From Oceanimonas sp. GK1 (lineage in GTDB: Bacteria; Pseudomonadota; Gammaproteobacteria; Enterobacterales; Aeromonadaceae), in contig NC_016745.1 in the NCBI RefSeq assembly GCF_000243075.1, positions 2,559,001 to 2,623,000 of the forward strand: a DNA stretch of 64,000 bases, given 5' to 3'. Below, piece by piece: positions 17,831 to 28,502 of the stretch (the first letter of the stretch is position 1; each line of letters begins with the position of its first letter). The position numbers were made by a program, and so were the translations under genes. The notes beneath the pieces were generated by a model. It was not told the origin of the DNA. It did no database searches and saw nothing but the letters and a program-made list of their open reading frames with translations.

Positions 17831-19090
17831 TCAGTGCTCTCCTTGTTGAACGCCATGCCAGGCCAGGGCCTCGGCCACGGTAAAGAAAGAGCCGAACACG
17901 ATCACCCGCTCCCCGTCGGCGCACGCGGACAGGGCCGCTTGCAGGGCCTCGGTCACCGAGCCGAAATGATGTTCAACGCCCACGGCCTGCGCCAATACCG
18001 CACCGCTTGCGCCACGAGGGCCGCCCAGGGTCGCCGGATACCAGTGGCGAACCAGGGGCTGCAGCGGTGCCAGGGTGGCGGCAATGTCCTTGTCTTTGAG
18101 CATGCCCACCACCCCATGAATGGCGCCGTTGCCGCTGTCGACTTGCAACCGTGAGGCCAGATAAGCCGCCGACTCCGGATTGTGCGCCACATCCACCCAG
18201 AGGTTGGGCGCCAGCCGCTGCAGCCGGCCGGCAAGCCGGGCCTCACGTAGCCCAGTGGCAATGGCCTCGTCAGTCAGGGCAAAGGGCGAGGCCGCCAGGG
18301 TGGCCAGGGCCGTGGCCGCATTCATCAGCGGCAGGCCGGGCACCGGCAGTTGCTCAAGTTCAAGGCCCAGCCCCGCAAAGGACCAGCTATCGCCCTGCTG
18401 CTGCCAGTGAAAGTCCCGGCCGCTGAAGGCCACCGGGGTGCCGAGTTTGCCGGCCTGCTCGCCAATGCTGGCGGGTGGGTCGAGATCGCCGCACACCGCC
18501 GGCTTGCCGGGACGCAGAATGCCCGCCTTTTCAAAGCCGATGGCCTCGCGATCACTGCCCAGCCAGTCGGTGTGATCCAGGGCAATGGTGGTGATCACCG
18601 CCTGATCCGAGTCCACCACATTGGTGGCGTCGAGCCGGCCGCCCAGGCCCACTTCCAGCAGCACCACGTCCGGGCACGCGGCCCGGAACAGCCAGAGGGC
18701 CGCCAGGGTGCCAAACTCGAAATAGGTCAGTGCAATATCACCCCGGGCCGCTTCCACCGCCGCAAAGGCCTCGCAAAAGGCCTGTTCGGCGGGAACGTCC
18801 CCGTTGATGCGTACTCGCTCCCGGTAGTCGAGCAGATGGGGCGAGGAATACACGCCCACACTCACGCCGCCGGCGCGCAGCATGCTCTCCAGCAGGGCAC
18901 AGGTGGTGCCCTTGCCGTTGGTGCCGCCGACCGTGATCACATGGGCCGGCAGGCTCAGCAAGCCGAGCCTGCCGGCCACGTGCTGCATGCGCTCCAGACC
19001 CAGCTCAATATGGGAAATATCAAGGCGTTCAAGCACCGCCAGCCAGTCGGCCAGCGACCGGGAATGCGGCTTGGCGACGGGACTTTGCAT
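17831..19090 (-). CDS. folC: Bifunctional dihydrofolate synthase/folylpolyglutamate synthase
   Basis: 419 aa, Mur-ligase fold. It joins glutamate to dihydropteroate and extends the polyglutamate tail of tetrahydrofolate. The ATP loop VGGTNGKGTTCALLES, SSPHLLDYRERVRINGD, EVGLGGRLDATNVV and ALDHTDWLG are all present, as is DVAHNPESA in the C-terminal domain. It starts with ATG sharing one base with the accD stop (TGATG), so coupling is likely. Confidence 0.96.
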   Translation of the reverse strand: MQSPVAKPHSRSLADWLAVLERLDISHIELGLERMQHVAGRLGLLSLPAHVITVGGTNGKGTTCALLESMLRAGGVSVGVYSSPHLLDYRERVRINGDVPAEQAFCEAFAAVEAARGDIALTYFEFGTLAALWLFRAACPDVVLLEVGLGGRLDATNVVDSDQAVITTIALDHTDWLGSDREAIGFEKAGILRPGKPAVCGDLDPPASIGEQAGKLGTPVAFSGRDFHWQQQGDSWSFAGLGLELEQLPVPGLPLMNAATALATLAASPFALTDEAIATGLREARLAGRLQRLAPNLWVDVAHNPESAAYLASRLQVDSGNGAIHGVVGMLKDKDIAATLAPLQPLVRHWYPATLGGPRGASGAVLAQAVGVEHHFGSVTEALQAALSACADGERVIVFGSFFTVAEALAWHGVQQGEH

Positions 19091-19953
19091 CAGAGGTCCA
19101 GCGGCTCCTGGTTCATCAGCTTGCCGAGCAGGCCGGCCAGCCGATCGCGCATTTCGCGACGGTCAATGATCATGTCGATGGCGCCGTGCTCCAGCAGGAA
19201 CTCGCTGCGCTGAAAGCCTTCGGGCAGCTTTTCACGCACAGTCTGTTCAATCACCCGGGGGCCGGCAAAGCCGATCAGCGCCTTGGGCTCACCCACGTTG
19301 ACATCGCCCAGCATGGCGAGGCTGGCGGAGACCCCGCCCATGGTGGGATCGGTGAGCACGGAAATATAGGGCAGGCCGGCCTCGGACAGGCGGTTCAAGG
19401 CGGCACTGGTCTTGGCCATCTGCATCAGGGAAAACAGGGCTTCCTGCATGCGGGCGCCACCGGAGGCGGAGAAACACACCAGGGCCCGGTTTTCTGCCAG
19501 GCAGGCTTCCACCGCCTTGACGAAACGGGCACCCACCACGGACGCCATGGAGCCGCCCATAAAGGAAAACTCAAAGGAGCAGGCCACCACCGGCAAACCG
19601 CGCAGGGTGCCTTTCATCACCACCATGGCGTCTTTTTCGTTGCTGCTCTTCTGGGCGGCAGAAATACGGTCCTTATAACGCTTGGAGTCCTTGAACTTCA
19701 GAATGTCCTGGGGCTCCAGCTCGCCGCCCAGCTCTTCGCGGCCGTCCTGATCCAGAAACTTGTCGAGGCGGCTGCGGGCGCTGATGCGCATGTGGTGGTC
19801 GCACTTGGGGCAGACTTCCAGGTTGCGCTCAAGCTCGGCACGGTACAGTACCTGCTCGCACTGGGTGCACTTGGTCCAGACCCCTTCCGGAATATTGTGA
19901 CGACGAACGCCGATGTTCTTGTTCTTGGGGAGAATTTTCTCAAGCCAGCTCAT
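19090..19953 (-). CDS. accD: Acetyl-CoA carboxylase carboxyltransferase subunit beta
   Basis: 287 aa. AccD with AccA transfers the carboxyl group from biotin to acetyl-CoA, the first step of fatty-acid synthesis. The N-terminal C4 zinc ribbon (CTQCEQ..CPKCDHH) and the crotonase-like core with the glycine-rich [19 protein letters not shown] and [14 protein letters not shown] are visible. Upstream is a 106-bp gap to truA. Confidence 0.97.
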   Translation of the reverse strand: MSWLEKILPKNKNIGVRRHNIPEGVWTKCTQCEQVLYRAELERNLEVCPKCDHHMRISARSRLDKFLDQDGREELGGELEPQDILKFKDSKRYKDRISAAQKSSNEKDAMVVMKGTLRGLPVVACSFEFSFMGGSMASVVGARFVKAVEACLAENRALVCFSASGGARMQEALFSLMQMAKTSAALNRLSEAGLPYISVLTDPTMGGVSASLAMLGDVNVGEPKALIGFAGPRVIEQTVREKLPEGFQRSEFLLEHGAIDMIIDRREMRDRLAGLLGKLMNQEPLDL

Positions 19954-20059
19954 GGAAATCCTTAATCATTTTTCGTGGTTGTCACGCAGCGGTCATTAAA
20001 TCATATATCCGGCCGCGGGTTGATAAAAATTAAGGTCGCAGATCAGTGCCTGCCACCTG

Positions 20060-20851
20060 TCAGAGTGGGTCCGGCAGCCACAGCGGGCCAGGAATGGTCA
20101 CGGGCAACCCGAACTCCTGCGGGTAATCCACCCCCACCAGATAAAGCCCACCGGCCTTGGCGGTGACCCCGGCCAAATTGCGATCCCGGCCTTCCAGCAC
20201 TTCCTGTACCCAGGCGCCGTCGGCCTCCCCCATGCCCACCTTCAGCAGGGTGCCGGTGATGTTGCGCACCATGTGGTGCAAAAAGGCATTGGCCTTGATG
20301 TCGAGCACAATATAGTGGCCAAATCGCTGCACCTTAAGATGCATCACGTTGCGATACGGGCTTTTCGACTGGCACTGTACCGCACGAAAGGCGCTGAAAT
20401 CCCGTTCGCCCAGCAGGCACTGACCCGCCTCGTGCATACGGTCGGCGTCGATATGACCGGCGTAGTGACTGACGCCGGCACCGTGGATGGCCGGGCGCAT
20501 ATTGTGATTGAAGATAATGTAGCGGTAGCGACGAGCGGTGGCGCTGAAGCGGGCGTGAAAGTCATCGGGCACCGCCTTCACCCAGCGCACTGCGATATCC
20601 GGTGGCAGGTTGGTGTTCATTCCCAAGGTCCAGGCGCCGTCCGGGCGGCTGGCCTGAGTGTCGAAGTGCACCACCTGGGCGGTGCCGTGCACCCCGGCGT
20701 CGGTACGACCGGCACACTGCACGTCCACCGGGTGATCGGCGATTTTTGAAAGGGCTTTTTCCAGCTCTTCCTGGACACTGGGGACTTCCCGCTGCCGTTG
20801 CCAGCCGTAATAGCGGCTACCGTCATACTCTATGCCAAGGGCGATGCGCAT
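20060..20851 (-). CDS. truA: tRNA pseudouridine(38-40) synthase TruA
   Basis: 263 aa. It modifies uridines 38-40 of the tRNA anticodon arm. The catalytic Asp is in [20 protein letters not shown]. Other blocks are [13 protein letters not shown] at the N-terminus and [16 protein letters not shown]. The start at 20851 ([11 protein letters not shown]) is chosen from homology; the longer frame extends into the intergenic region. It lies directly downstream of fimV. Confidence 0.96.
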   Translation of the reverse strand: MRIALGIEYDGSRYYGWQRQREVPSVQEELEKALSKIADHPVDVQCAGRTDAGVHGTAQVVHFDTQASRPDGAWTLGMNTNLPPDIAVRWVKAVPDDFHARFSATARRYRYIIFNHNMRPAIHGAGVSHYAGHIDADRMHEAGQCLLGERDFSAFRAVQCQSKSPYRNVMHLKVQRFGHYIVLDIKANAFLHHMVRNITGTLLKVGMGEADGAWVQEVLEGRDRNLAGVTAKAGGLYLVGVDYPQEFGLPVTIPGPLWLPDPL

Positions 20852-20958
20852 ATTCAGTTCCAAGAAAAAAGGAGGGCAATTATACCCGTTGCCACGACAA
20901 AATGAAGAACCGGCCGTAAGCGGCCGGTTGGTACTCAACACTCGGGGTGGCGTTAGAT

Positions 20959-23007
20959 TTAGCGTCTGCCGAGCCGTTGCAGCAACTTGCGGGCGTCGTT
21001 CTGCTGCTGCTCGTTGCCTTGCTCCAGGGCCTCGTTGAGCAGCTCCCGGGCACTGTCGAGATCGTCGATTTCAATGTAGGCCCGGGCCAGATCCAGCTTG
21101 GCGCCCATGCCGCCTTCGTCCAGATCGATGTCCACGTCCTGACCATTGCCCAGCAGACTGGCATAATCGTCGAGCTCATGACGGGCTCCCTCACGAGCGC
21201 CGGAGAAAGACGAAGCATCCTCCGGCTTTGCTGTTTGCTCCCCGGCCCCGGGGCCCTGCTGCTCGGCCAGGGAGTCGGCCAGCACATCGTCAAAACGACT
21301 GACGGCGTCATCGTCAAAGGCGCCCTGATCCGCCAGCGACACCGGCTCGGTCTGCGTTGGCGGCTCCGGTGCCGGCCCCTCATCCGGTTCATCCAGATCG
21401 AACAGGCTGTCGTCCAGGTCCTGCTCGGCGTCGGCAGGCCGCTCTTCAAACAGCCGCTCGTCGAGGGAGTCGTCAAAGGCCAGATCCGCTTCAGGCTGCA
21501 TGGCCGCGTCATCAAACAGGGTATCGTCGGGGGTGTCATCAAAGGCCGGCTCCCCCTGCTCACGGGCCGCCTGATCATCAAACAGGGTGTCGGCGAAGTT
21601 TTCGTCCGGATCCGCAGTGGCGCCGGCTACTTCATCGTCAAACAGCAGATCATCGGGGTTTTCTGCCTGAGGCGATGCCGCCTGGCCCCTGGGGGGCTCG
21701 TCATCAAACAGCACTTCATCCACATCCGTTTGGGGAATGTCCGCAGCCGTCCCGGCCTCTTCCCGTTCCTGACGTTCCTGCTCTTCCAGGAAGCGGGCAA
21801 AGGCGTCTTCGTCGATTTCCACCTCCTCGTCGGCACCGGCAGTGCGGGATGTCGGCTCCTCGTCCACGGTACTCAGCTCGGTGGCAAAGAGATCATCAAA
21901 GTCGTTAGGCTCGTCTTCCATCATCAGCGGGGAAGCCTCCGCTTCCTGCTCGGCCAGATCGTCCCGGATCCGCTTGCGCCACCACAGGGTGAACAGCGCC
22001 AGCAGCAGCAGGGCCGGCAGGGTCAGCAGCAGGGCCAGGTTGAGCGGCTGTTTCAACAGTTCACTGAACCAGCCGCCCTGCTCCACCGCCGCCTTGGCCT
22101 CGGGCATGGCCTGCTGCGCCCGCACCATTTTCAGCTCGTTGACTTCGGCGGTGAGCTGTCCCAGACGGTGACGCAGGGCCTGATTGTTGTCGGCCAGTTG
22201 CGCCAGCTGCTCGTTGGACATCGCCACCTGTTCGCGCAGCTCGTCCAGCAGCCGGGCCTGTAACCGCTCCAGGGCGGCCTGCTCGGCCCGCTCGGGACCG
22301 CTGGCCACGGCTGGTTCTGGCGCAGCTTCTGTCGCGCTGGGCTGGGGCGTGGCGGTTGCCGGCTGCGCCGCCCGGGGCTCACTCAGACCAGTGGCCTGGC
22401 TCGGGGCGGGTGCACTGGCCGGCTCGGCTTGGGCCGTGGCCTGAACGGAGGCCACCGGTGCCGGCCTGGGCGCGGTTTCCGCCACCGGCGGCGTCGCCAC
22501 CGCCGGCGCCGCGGTGTCGGCCGGCCGGCTGCTGGCTACCGGGGCCGCGCGCGACGGAGCAGGCGTGGCCGGCGCCCGGGTCACACTGCGGTTGCCCTGG
22601 CGGCTCAGCCGGCGAAACTCGGTCTCCGCTTCCCGGGCCGAGCGTTGCTGGGCCTGACTGACCGTCGGCAACCGCAACATGGCGCCCCGCTGCAGGTAGT
22701 TGATGTTGCCCCGCACAAAGGCGTTGGGGTTGAGATAATACAGCGCCACCATGGTCTGCTGCACCGTCACCGGAGACCGGGTATGCCGGGCCGCAATGGA
22801 CCAGAGGGTATCGGTGGGCGTGATGGGGCCATAGCGGCTGGCCTGGGCCGGGGCCGGCGGCGCTTCAGGCGTCGAAGACGCCGGGCTGCGTACGGCCGGC
22901 GTGTCCGGGCCTCTCAGCTCGATATAGAATTCCTGTGCCGTGGCCGACAAAGTACAGGACAGCCACAGGGCCAGCACGGAATAAAGCGGTGGTCGGCGTC
23001 TTTTCAT
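20959..23007 (-). CDS. fimV: FimV/HubP-type polar landmark protein with acidic LFDD repeats
   Basis: 682 aa. FimV/HubP proteins mark the cell pole and organise type IV pili, flagella and chemoreceptor or chromosome-partition partners. Order: signal peptide (1-24), FimV N-terminal region with a LysM-like segment (about 52-105, [14 protein letters not shown]), Ala/Pro-rich linker, coiled coil (about 270-310), one membrane helix (about 320-342), a very acidic cytoplasmic part (about 355-600), and a C-terminal TPR-like FimV domain (about 632-682, [22 protein letters not shown]). The acidic part holds six copies of a degenerate xxLFDD motif about 20-25 residues apart. The start at 23007 ([10 protein letters not shown]) gives a clean signal peptide. 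Such repeats recall Vibrio HubP. Confidence 0.9.
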   Translation of the reverse strand: MKRRRPPLYSVLALWLSCTLSATAQEFYIELRGPDTPAVRSPASSTPEAPPAPAQASRYGPITPTDTLWSIAARHTRSPVTVQQTMVALYYLNPNAFVRGNINYLQRGAMLRLPTVSQAQQRSAREAETEFRRLSRQGNRSVTRAPATPAPSRAAPVASSRPADTAAPAVATPPVAETAPRPAPVASVQATAQAEPASAPAPSQATGLSEPRAAQPATATPQPSATEAAPEPAVASGPERAEQAALERLQARLLDELREQVAMSNEQLAQLADNNQALRHRLGQLTAEVNELKMVRAQQAMPEAKAAVEQGGWFSELLKQPLNLALLLTLPALLLLALFTLWWRKRIRDDLAEQEAEASPLMMEDEPNDFDDLFATELSTVDEEPTSRTAGADEEVEIDEDAFARFLEEQERQEREEAGTAADIPQTDVDEVLFDDEPPRGQAASPQAENPDDLLFDDEVAGATADPDENFADTLFDDQAAREQGEPAFDDTPDDTLFDDAAMQPEADLAFDDSLDERLFEERPADAEQDLDDSLFDLDEPDEGPAPEPPTQTEPVSLADQGAFDDDAVSRFDDVLADSLAEQQGPGAGEQTAKPEDASSFSGAREGARHELDDYASLLGNGQDVDIDLDEGGMGAKLDLARAYIEIDDLDSARELLNEALEQGNEQQQNDARKLLQRLGRR

Positions 23008-23148
23008 TATGTCGTTGGTATCCCTTGTTCTGACCGGGGCCGGCATTGGCGGCCGCCCGGCTGACCATGGCACAAGTGTAGAAAAAAACAGTCCCAATAG
23101 GAACTTATCTATTGGCACATCAGATGAATGGTTATCGGCCAAGGGCGC

Positions 23149-24258
23149 TCAGGCTTTAAATCCCAAGGCCGCGGCCCCCGCCCTGCCGCCGCACCACTGC
23201 AACGAGCCCAGCTCCCGCCGCTCCGGGTATTCCTTGCGCAACCGGTCGAAAAAGCCCGGCTCGCCCGAGGCCAGGCCACAACGAAAATGGCGATCATCCC
23301 GCTCAAGGTCAACCACCAGCCGTACCAGCCGCTCAAGCAGCGCCTGATCCGGCGCCTCATTGAGCATGACCGACGACACCGCCGGGGCCGGCAACAGTTC
23401 ATCCAGCGTATGCTGCTCCGGCCGCCCGGCATGCCGGCACAGTGCCCGGTACAGGGCAAAGGTGCCTCTGGCCTTGCCCTCCAGGCTATAGCCGGCAATA
23501 TGGGGCGTGGCGATCAGCACATGGGGCACCAGTTCGGCCAGCACGGCGGGCTCATGCTCCCACACGTCCATCACCAGTGTCAGGGGCCATGCCCCCTGCT
23601 GGCGCGCCAGCAGGGCCTGATTATTCCAGACATCGCCCCGGCAGGCATTGATCAGCACCTGATTTTCATCGAGCCGATCAATGCGCTCCCGGTTCAGCAG
23701 GTGATGGGTGGCATGGGCCCCCTGATGGGTGATGGGCACATGAAAACTGATGATGTCGGCGGTCAGTGCCCGTTCGATGTCCACCAGCCCCACCGCGCCG
23801 GCCTCGGCCCGGGGCGGATCGCAGCGCAGTACCGTCATGCCCAGCCCTTCGGCCCGGCCGGCGACCTCGCTGCCGGTGTTGCCGGCGCCGATCACCGCCA
23901 GGGTCTTGTCCGCCAGTTGCCAGCCTTTGTGAGCCGCCACCCGCAGCAGGGCCGCCAGCACATAGTCGCCCACCGCCACCTTGTTGCAGCCCGGGGCACT
24001 GGCAAAGGCAATGCCGCGCCGGGCCAGCAGGCCGGTGTCGATGTGATCGCAGCCAATGGTGGCGGTGCCAACAAAACCGAGCCGGCTGGCTTCACTCAGC
24101 AGGGGCTGATCCACCCTGGTGATGGAGCGGACCAGCAGGGCATCGACATCGCGCAGCTCCCCCGGGCTGAGCGCCCGGCCCGGGCGGGTGATCACCTCGG
24201 CCCAGCCGGCAAACAGCTCGCGGACAAAGGGCATGTTTTCATCGGCCAGCACTTTCAT
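23149..24258 (-). CDS. pdxB: Erythronate-4-phosphate dehydrogenase
   Basis: 369 aa. PdxB is the second step of the DXP-independent branch of pyridoxal 5'-phosphate synthesis. It is a D-2-hydroxyacid dehydrogenase-fold enzyme: NAD-binding VIGAGNTGSEVAGRAEGLG, the catalytic region NACRGDVWNNQALL, and a His in ATPHIAGYSLEGKARG, which is a PdxB-specific block. The C-terminal dimerisation domain of PdxB is present (about 290-369). It begins MKVLADENMPF. It precedes fimV by 141 bp; the asd/usg gene commonly found between pdxB and fimV or truA is missing. Confidence 0.95.
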   Translation of the reverse strand: MKVLADENMPFVRELFAGWAEVITRPGRALSPGELRDVDALLVRSITRVDQPLLSEASRLGFVGTATIGCDHIDTGLLARRGIAFASAPGCNKVAVGDYVLAALLRVAAHKGWQLADKTLAVIGAGNTGSEVAGRAEGLGMTVLRCDPPRAEAGAVGLVDIERALTADIISFHVPITHQGAHATHHLLNRERIDRLDENQVLINACRGDVWNNQALLARQQGAWPLTLVMDVWEHEPAVLAELVPHVLIATPHIAGYSLEGKARGTFALYRALCRHAGRPEQHTLDELLPAPAVSSVMLNEAPDQALLERLVRLVVDLERDDRHFRCGLASGEPGFFDRLRKEYPERRELGSLQWCGGRAGAAALGFKA

Positions 24259-24371
24259 CGTTGTCTCCTGGTTATAACGGCCGTCATTGTACTCCGACTT
24301 GAGCCTGGCTTCACTGCCGCCGTGACCGGCTTTCTGCTAGACTGCCGGCCTTGTTGTTGCCGAGATGCCTC

Positions 24372-25115
24372 ATGACCCTGCGTTTGCTGTTGTATGTATC
24401 CTTGTTGCTGATCCTGCCGGTGGCCCTGGCGAGCCTCGCCTGGCAGTGGCAGTGGTACTGGTTTCCGTTGCTGGACCTGGACGAGCCGCCGGCACTGTTG
24501 GCCTACGGCCTGACCCTGACCGTGGGCAAACTGGGTATTGGTCTTACCCTGCTGGTATTGAGTGCGGTCACCCTGCATCGCTGGCGCCGGCGCCCCGGCC
24601 AGCTGGCCGTGTTTCTGATCTGCCTGTTGGCCGCCCTGGGCGGCGCCTTCATTACCAAAACCGTCGCCAAGGTCTATTTCAAGGAGCCCAGGCCCTATGT
24701 ACTGTGGCTGGAGCAAGAGGGCAAGCTGGCGGACAGCCGCAGCTTTTACGCCAGTCCCGAGGCGGAGCGTGAAACCCAGCTGGCCCGAAGCCTGCTGAGC
24801 GTGAACGAGGCGCAAATTCCCGGCTGGCTCAAACACCACTGGCAGGAAGAGGTCAACTACTCCTTTCCGTCCGGTCATGCCATTGCGGCCATGACCATTG
24901 CCGGTTTTTTCTGCCTGTTGCTGGGCTATCGCCGTCAGCCCTCCTGGATGATGGTCACCCTGGCCGGCTGGGCGGTGGCGGTGTGTTACTCGCGCCTGCT
25001 GCTGGGCCTGCACTGGCCGGCGGATATTCTGGCCAGCAGTGTGCTGGGGGTGTTGTTTGGCGGTGCCGGGGCCTGGGGATTTGTGATGCTGGACAAACGA
25101 CTGGGAGAAAGCTGA
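24372..25115 (+). CDS. pgpB: PAP2-family phosphatase, PgpB-like
   Basis: 247 aa, five to six membrane helices. PgpB removes phosphate from phosphatidylglycerol phosphate and undecaprenyl pyrophosphate at the outer face of the inner membrane. The three PAP2 motifs are complete: KVYFKEPRP, YSFPSGHA, and SRLLLGLHWPADIL with catalytic histidines. The start at 24372 (MTLRLLLYV) is preferred over one 21 bp upstream. It is divergent from pdxB. Confidence 0.92.
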   Translation: MTLRLLLYVSLLLILPVALASLAWQWQWYWFPLLDLDEPPALLAYGLTLTVGKLGIGLTLLVLSAVTLHRWRRRPGQLAVFLICLLAALGGAFITKTVAKVYFKEPRPYVLWLEQEGKLADSRSFYASPEAERETQLARSLLSVNEAQIPGWLKHHWQEEVNYSFPSGHAIAAMTIAGFFCLLLGYRRQPSWMMVTLAGWAVAVCYSRLLLGLHWPADILASSVLGVLFGGAGAWGFVMLDKRLGES

Positions 25116-25150
25116 AAGCCCTGTGTGCCGTGTTCCCAAACGGTGAATAT

Positions 25151-25177
25151 AAAAAAAGCGCCCACAGGCGCTTTTTT
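25151..25177. terminator. Bidirectional terminator between pgpB and fabB
   Basis: A7, then GCGCC (25158-25162), loop CACA, GGCGC (25167-25171), then T6. It serves both convergent genes. Confidence 0.9.
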
Positions 25178-25191
25178 CATTTCCAGTCTGT

Positions 25192-26406
25192 TCAGCCCTT
25201 GTACTTGCTGAACACCAGGCTGGCGTTGGTGCCGCCAAAGCCAAAGCTGTTGGACATGACGGTGTCCAACTCGGCGTCCTGGTACTCGGTGACGATGGGC
25301 AGGCCCACGGCCTTTTCATCGAGCTCGGTGATGTTGATGCTCGGGGCGATAAAGCCGTGCTCCAGCATTAACAGGGAGTACACGGCCTCGTGCACACCGG
25401 CGGCACCCAGGGCATGACCGGTCATGGCCTTGGTGGCGGAGATATAGGGAGCCTTGTCGCCAAACAGGGCGTGAATGGCTTCCAGCTCTTTCACATCGCC
25501 CACCGGGGTGGAGGTGCCGTGGGTGTTGACGTACTGCACGGGCACCGGCGCCGTGGCCATGGCCTGCTTCATGCAGCGCACCGCGCCCTCGCCGGACGGG
25601 GCCACCATGTCGTAGCCGTCGGAGGTGGCGCCGTAGCCGGTGATTTCGGCGTAGATCTTGGCACCGCGGGCCAGGGCGTGCTCCAGCTCTTCCACCACCA
25701 CGATGCCGCCGCCGCCGGAGATCACGAAGCCGTCACGGCCGGCATCATAGGTGCGGGACGCCAGCTCAGGGGTGTCGTTGTACTTGCTGGACAGAGCGCC
25801 CATGGCATCAAACTGCAGCGCCAGGGTCCAGTCCACTTCTTCGCCGCCGCCGGCAAACACGATGTCCTGCTTGCCCATCTGGATTTGTTCCAGGGCATGG
25901 CCGATACAGTGGGCCGAGGTGGCACAGGCGGAGCTGATGGAGTAGTTGATGCCCTTGATCTTGAAGGGGGTCGCCAGGCAGGCGGAGGTGGTGGACGACA
26001 TGGTGCGCGGCACCATGTAAGGACCCACACGACGCACACCTTTCTCGCGAAGGGTGTCGCAGGCCTCAATCTGGTTCTTGGAAGACGCGCCGCCGGAGCC
26101 CACCACCAGGCCGGTACGCTCATTGGACACCTGGCTTTCATCCAGGCCGGCGTCGGCAATGGCCTGCTCCATGGACAGATAGGCAAACGCGGCGGCGTCA
26201 CCCATAAAGCGCATCACTTTACGATCGATGTGTTCGGCCGGGTTAAGCTTGAGGTTGCCCCAGACTTGGCTGCGCAGCTTGTAGTCGGCAAACTGCTGGG
26301 AAAAGGAAATGCCGGAACGGCCGGCCTTGAGGGAATCAAGCACCTCTTCCTTGTTGTTGCCTATGCTGGAGACCACACCGATACCGGTAATGACTGCTCT
26401 TCTCAT
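25192..26406 (-). CDS. fabB: 3-oxoacyl-ACP synthase I (FabB)
   Basis: 404 aa condensing enzyme of fatty-acid elongation, also needed for unsaturated fatty acids. The catalytic Cys is in [14 protein letters not shown] (the FabB form), with histidines in [13 protein letters not shown] and [17 protein letters not shown]. The glycine-rich end [12 protein letters not shown] is intact. Upstream there is a single AACTGGTC half-site of a FadR operator but no convincing second half. Confidence 0.97.
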   Translation of the reverse strand: MRRAVITGIGVVSSIGNNKEEVLDSLKAGRSGISFSQQFADYKLRSQVWGNLKLNPAEHIDRKVMRFMGDAAAFAYLSMEQAIADAGLDESQVSNERTGLVVGSGGASSKNQIEACDTLREKGVRRVGPYMVPRTMSSTTSACLATPFKIKGINYSISSACATSAHCIGHALEQIQMGKQDIVFAGGGEEVDWTLALQFDAMGALSSKYNDTPELASRTYDAGRDGFVISGGGGIVVVEELEHALARGAKIYAEITGYGATSDGYDMVAPSGEGAVRCMKQAMATAPVPVQYVNTHGTSTPVGDVKELEAIHALFGDKAPYISATKAMTGHALGAAGVHEAVYSLLMLEHGFIAPSINITELDEKAVGLPIVTEYQDAELDTVMSNSFGFGGTNASLVFSKYKG

Positions 26407-26512
26407 CTATCGTTCCTACTGTTTCGATTTGGTGCCAATTCTAACCACAAAGCATGGTCAAACTGGTCAGCTTTCACATAAAATGACCGTTTTTTGCGGC
26501 CCCGGAGCGTCA

Positions 26513-28498
26513 GTGTCACACCGTTTTATTACCACCGCCCGTCTCAACTGGAATGACCAGGGAACCCCGGTCGCCACCGCCTTTGACGATGTCTATTTTT
26601 CCAACGACAACGGCCTGGCCGAAACCCGTTACGTGTTTCTTGGTAACAACGGCTTGCCCCAACGCTTTGCCGACCACGATCGCGACCTGTTCGTGGTGGC
26701 CGAAACCGGCTTCGGGACCGGCCTGAATTTTCTGGCGACCTGGCAGGCCTTTGCCGACTACAAGCGGCAGCAGCCCCAGGGCAACACGCGCCGGCTGCAC
26801 TTTATCAGCGTGGAGAAATTTCCGCTCTCCCGCGACGACCTGCAACTGGCCCTGCGCCAATGGCCAGAGCTTACCATTTTAAGCGAACATTTGTTAGCTG
26901 AATATCCGGTACTGGTTGATGGCTGTCACAGATTGTGGCTTGCGGAAGACGTGTGTCTGGACTTGTGGCTGGGGGACGTGGCCGAGGTGCTGCCGCAAAT
27001 GGATGCAGGGCTGGCCGGCCGGGTGGATGCCTGGTATCTGGACGGCTTTGCGCCGGGTAAAAACCCGGAGATGTGGACCCCCGAGCTGTTCACGCAACTG
27101 GCCCGCCTGGCCCGTAACGGCGCCACCCTGGCCACCTTTACCGCCGCCGGTTTCGTGCGCCGCGGGCTGATGGAGGCGGGCTTTGAGGTAAAGCGGGTCA
27201 AGGGCTTTGGCCGCAAGCGGGAAATGCTGGCCGGTTACCGCCGCACCGACAACCGTGCCCCCTGCCCTGCCCCCTGGTACTGGCGTCGGCCTGGGCTGGG
27301 CGAGCACACCCTGATCGTCGGTGCCGGGGTGGCCGGCGCGGCCCTATCCCGCACCCTTGCTCGCCGCGGCCAGCGGGTGACCCTGGTGGAGCAGGCAGAC
27401 GCCCCCGCTCGAGGCGCCTCCGGCAACCGCCAGGGCGCCATTTATCCGCTGCTGAACGGCGATCACGACACCCTCAGCCAGTTTTATCTGCCCGCCTTTC
27501 TCTATGGCCGGCGCGAACTTGCGCGCCTGGCCCGGCGCCGACCCTTTACCCATGACTGGTGCGGCGTGGTGCAGCTGGCCCACGACGAAAAAAGCGGTAA
27601 CAAAATCGACAAACTGACCGCCGGCGGTTTTCCGTTAGCGCTGGTACAGCCGTTGTCGGCCGAAGAAGTGAATGAAACGACCGGCATAGAGGCCCATCTG
27701 GGTGGCGTGGCCTATCCGCTGGGGGGCTGGGTGTGCCCCCATGAACTGACCGCCGCCCTGCTGGCAGACGCCGGTGATATTGAGTGCCACTTCAGCACCT
27801 CCGTCACCGGGCTGGAGCGGACTCAAGAAGGCTGGCAAGTACAGACCGGGAGCGGAGAAACCTTCAGCGCCGACAATGTGGTGCTGGCCAACGGCCATGC
27901 CTTGACCGCCCTGGCGCAAACCGAGGCCCTGGCGCTCTATCCGGTGCGCGGCCAGGTTAATCACCAGCCCACCACCCCTGCCCTGGAAACGCTCAAAACC
28001 GTGGTCTGTTATGAAGGCTACCTCACGCCCGCCTGGCAGGGCCTGCATTGCGTGGGAGCCAGCTATGACCGGCGCGACGCCGGGCTGGATTACCGGGAAA
28101 AAGACGAAACCGACAACCTGGCCAAGCTGCAGGCGACCCTGCCCGCGCTGGGGGAGTTGCACGCCAGCCCCGGGGACGGCCGGGTGGGCATTCGCGCCGC
28201 CTGCCGGGATCACCTACCCCTGGCCGGGGCTGCGCCCGACAAAGCCGCTCAGCTTGACGATTATAAAGACATGCCCAAACGGGCCGGTCAGGCCTTTCCC
28301 CTGGCCACCGATCATGCGGGCCTCTATGTGCTCTCAGGCATGGGCTCCCGGGGCATGTGCTCGGCGCCGCTGCTGGCGGAGCTGCTCGCCGCCCAGATCC
28401 ACGACGAGCCGCTGCCCCTGGGCCAGGAGGTGCTGGATGCGCTCAATCCCAACCGTCACTGGCTGCGCAAAATGTTGAAGGGTAAACCGGTGGAGTAA
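26513..28498 (+). CDS. mnmC: Bifunctional tRNA U34 modification enzyme MnmC
   Basis: 661 aa, close to the 668 aa of E. coli. MnmC completes mnm5s2U34 in tRNA: the C-terminal FAD oxidase domain removes the carboxymethyl group and the N-terminal SAM domain methylates the amine. Methyltransferase features are VVAETGFGTGLNFLATW and YLDGFAPGKNPEMW; the oxidase domain begins with LIVGAGVAGAALSRTL. A GTG at 26513 with GGAG 8 bp upstream (VSHRFITTARLNW) is the best start. An ATG 30 bp earlier has no ribosome site. It works in the same pathway as tusE. Confidence 0.94.
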   Translation: MSHRFITTARLNWNDQGTPVATAFDDVYFSNDNGLAETRYVFLGNNGLPQRFADHDRDLFVVAETGFGTGLNFLATWQAFADYKRQQPQGNTRRLHFISVEKFPLSRDDLQLALRQWPELTILSEHLLAEYPVLVDGCHRLWLAEDVCLDLWLGDVAEVLPQMDAGLAGRVDAWYLDGFAPGKNPEMWTPELFTQLARLARNGATLATFTAAGFVRRGLMEAGFEVKRVKGFGRKREMLAGYRRTDNRAPCPAPWYWRRPGLGEHTLIVGAGVAGAALSRTLARRGQRVTLVEQADAPARGASGNRQGAIYPLLNGDHDTLSQFYLPAFLYGRRELARLARRRPFTHDWCGVVQLAHDEKSGNKIDKLTAGGFPLALVQPLSAEEVNETTGIEAHLGGVAYPLGGWVCPHELTAALLADAGDIECHFSTSVTGLERTQEGWQVQTGSGETFSADNVVLANGHALTALAQTEALALYPVRGQVNHQPTTPALETLKTVVCYEGYLTPAWQGLHCVGASYDRRDAGLDYREKDETDNLAKLQATLPALGELHASPGDGRVGIRAACRDHLPLAGAAPDKAAQLDDYKDMPKRAGQAFPLATDHAGLYVLSGMGSRGMCSAPLLAELLAAQIHDEPLPLGQEVLDALNPNRHWLRKMLKGKPVE

Positions 28499-28502
28499 GG
28501 CG

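Noticed and set aside
26407..26512. FadR operator upstream of fabB
   Set aside because: One good half-site (AACTGGTC), no matching second half.
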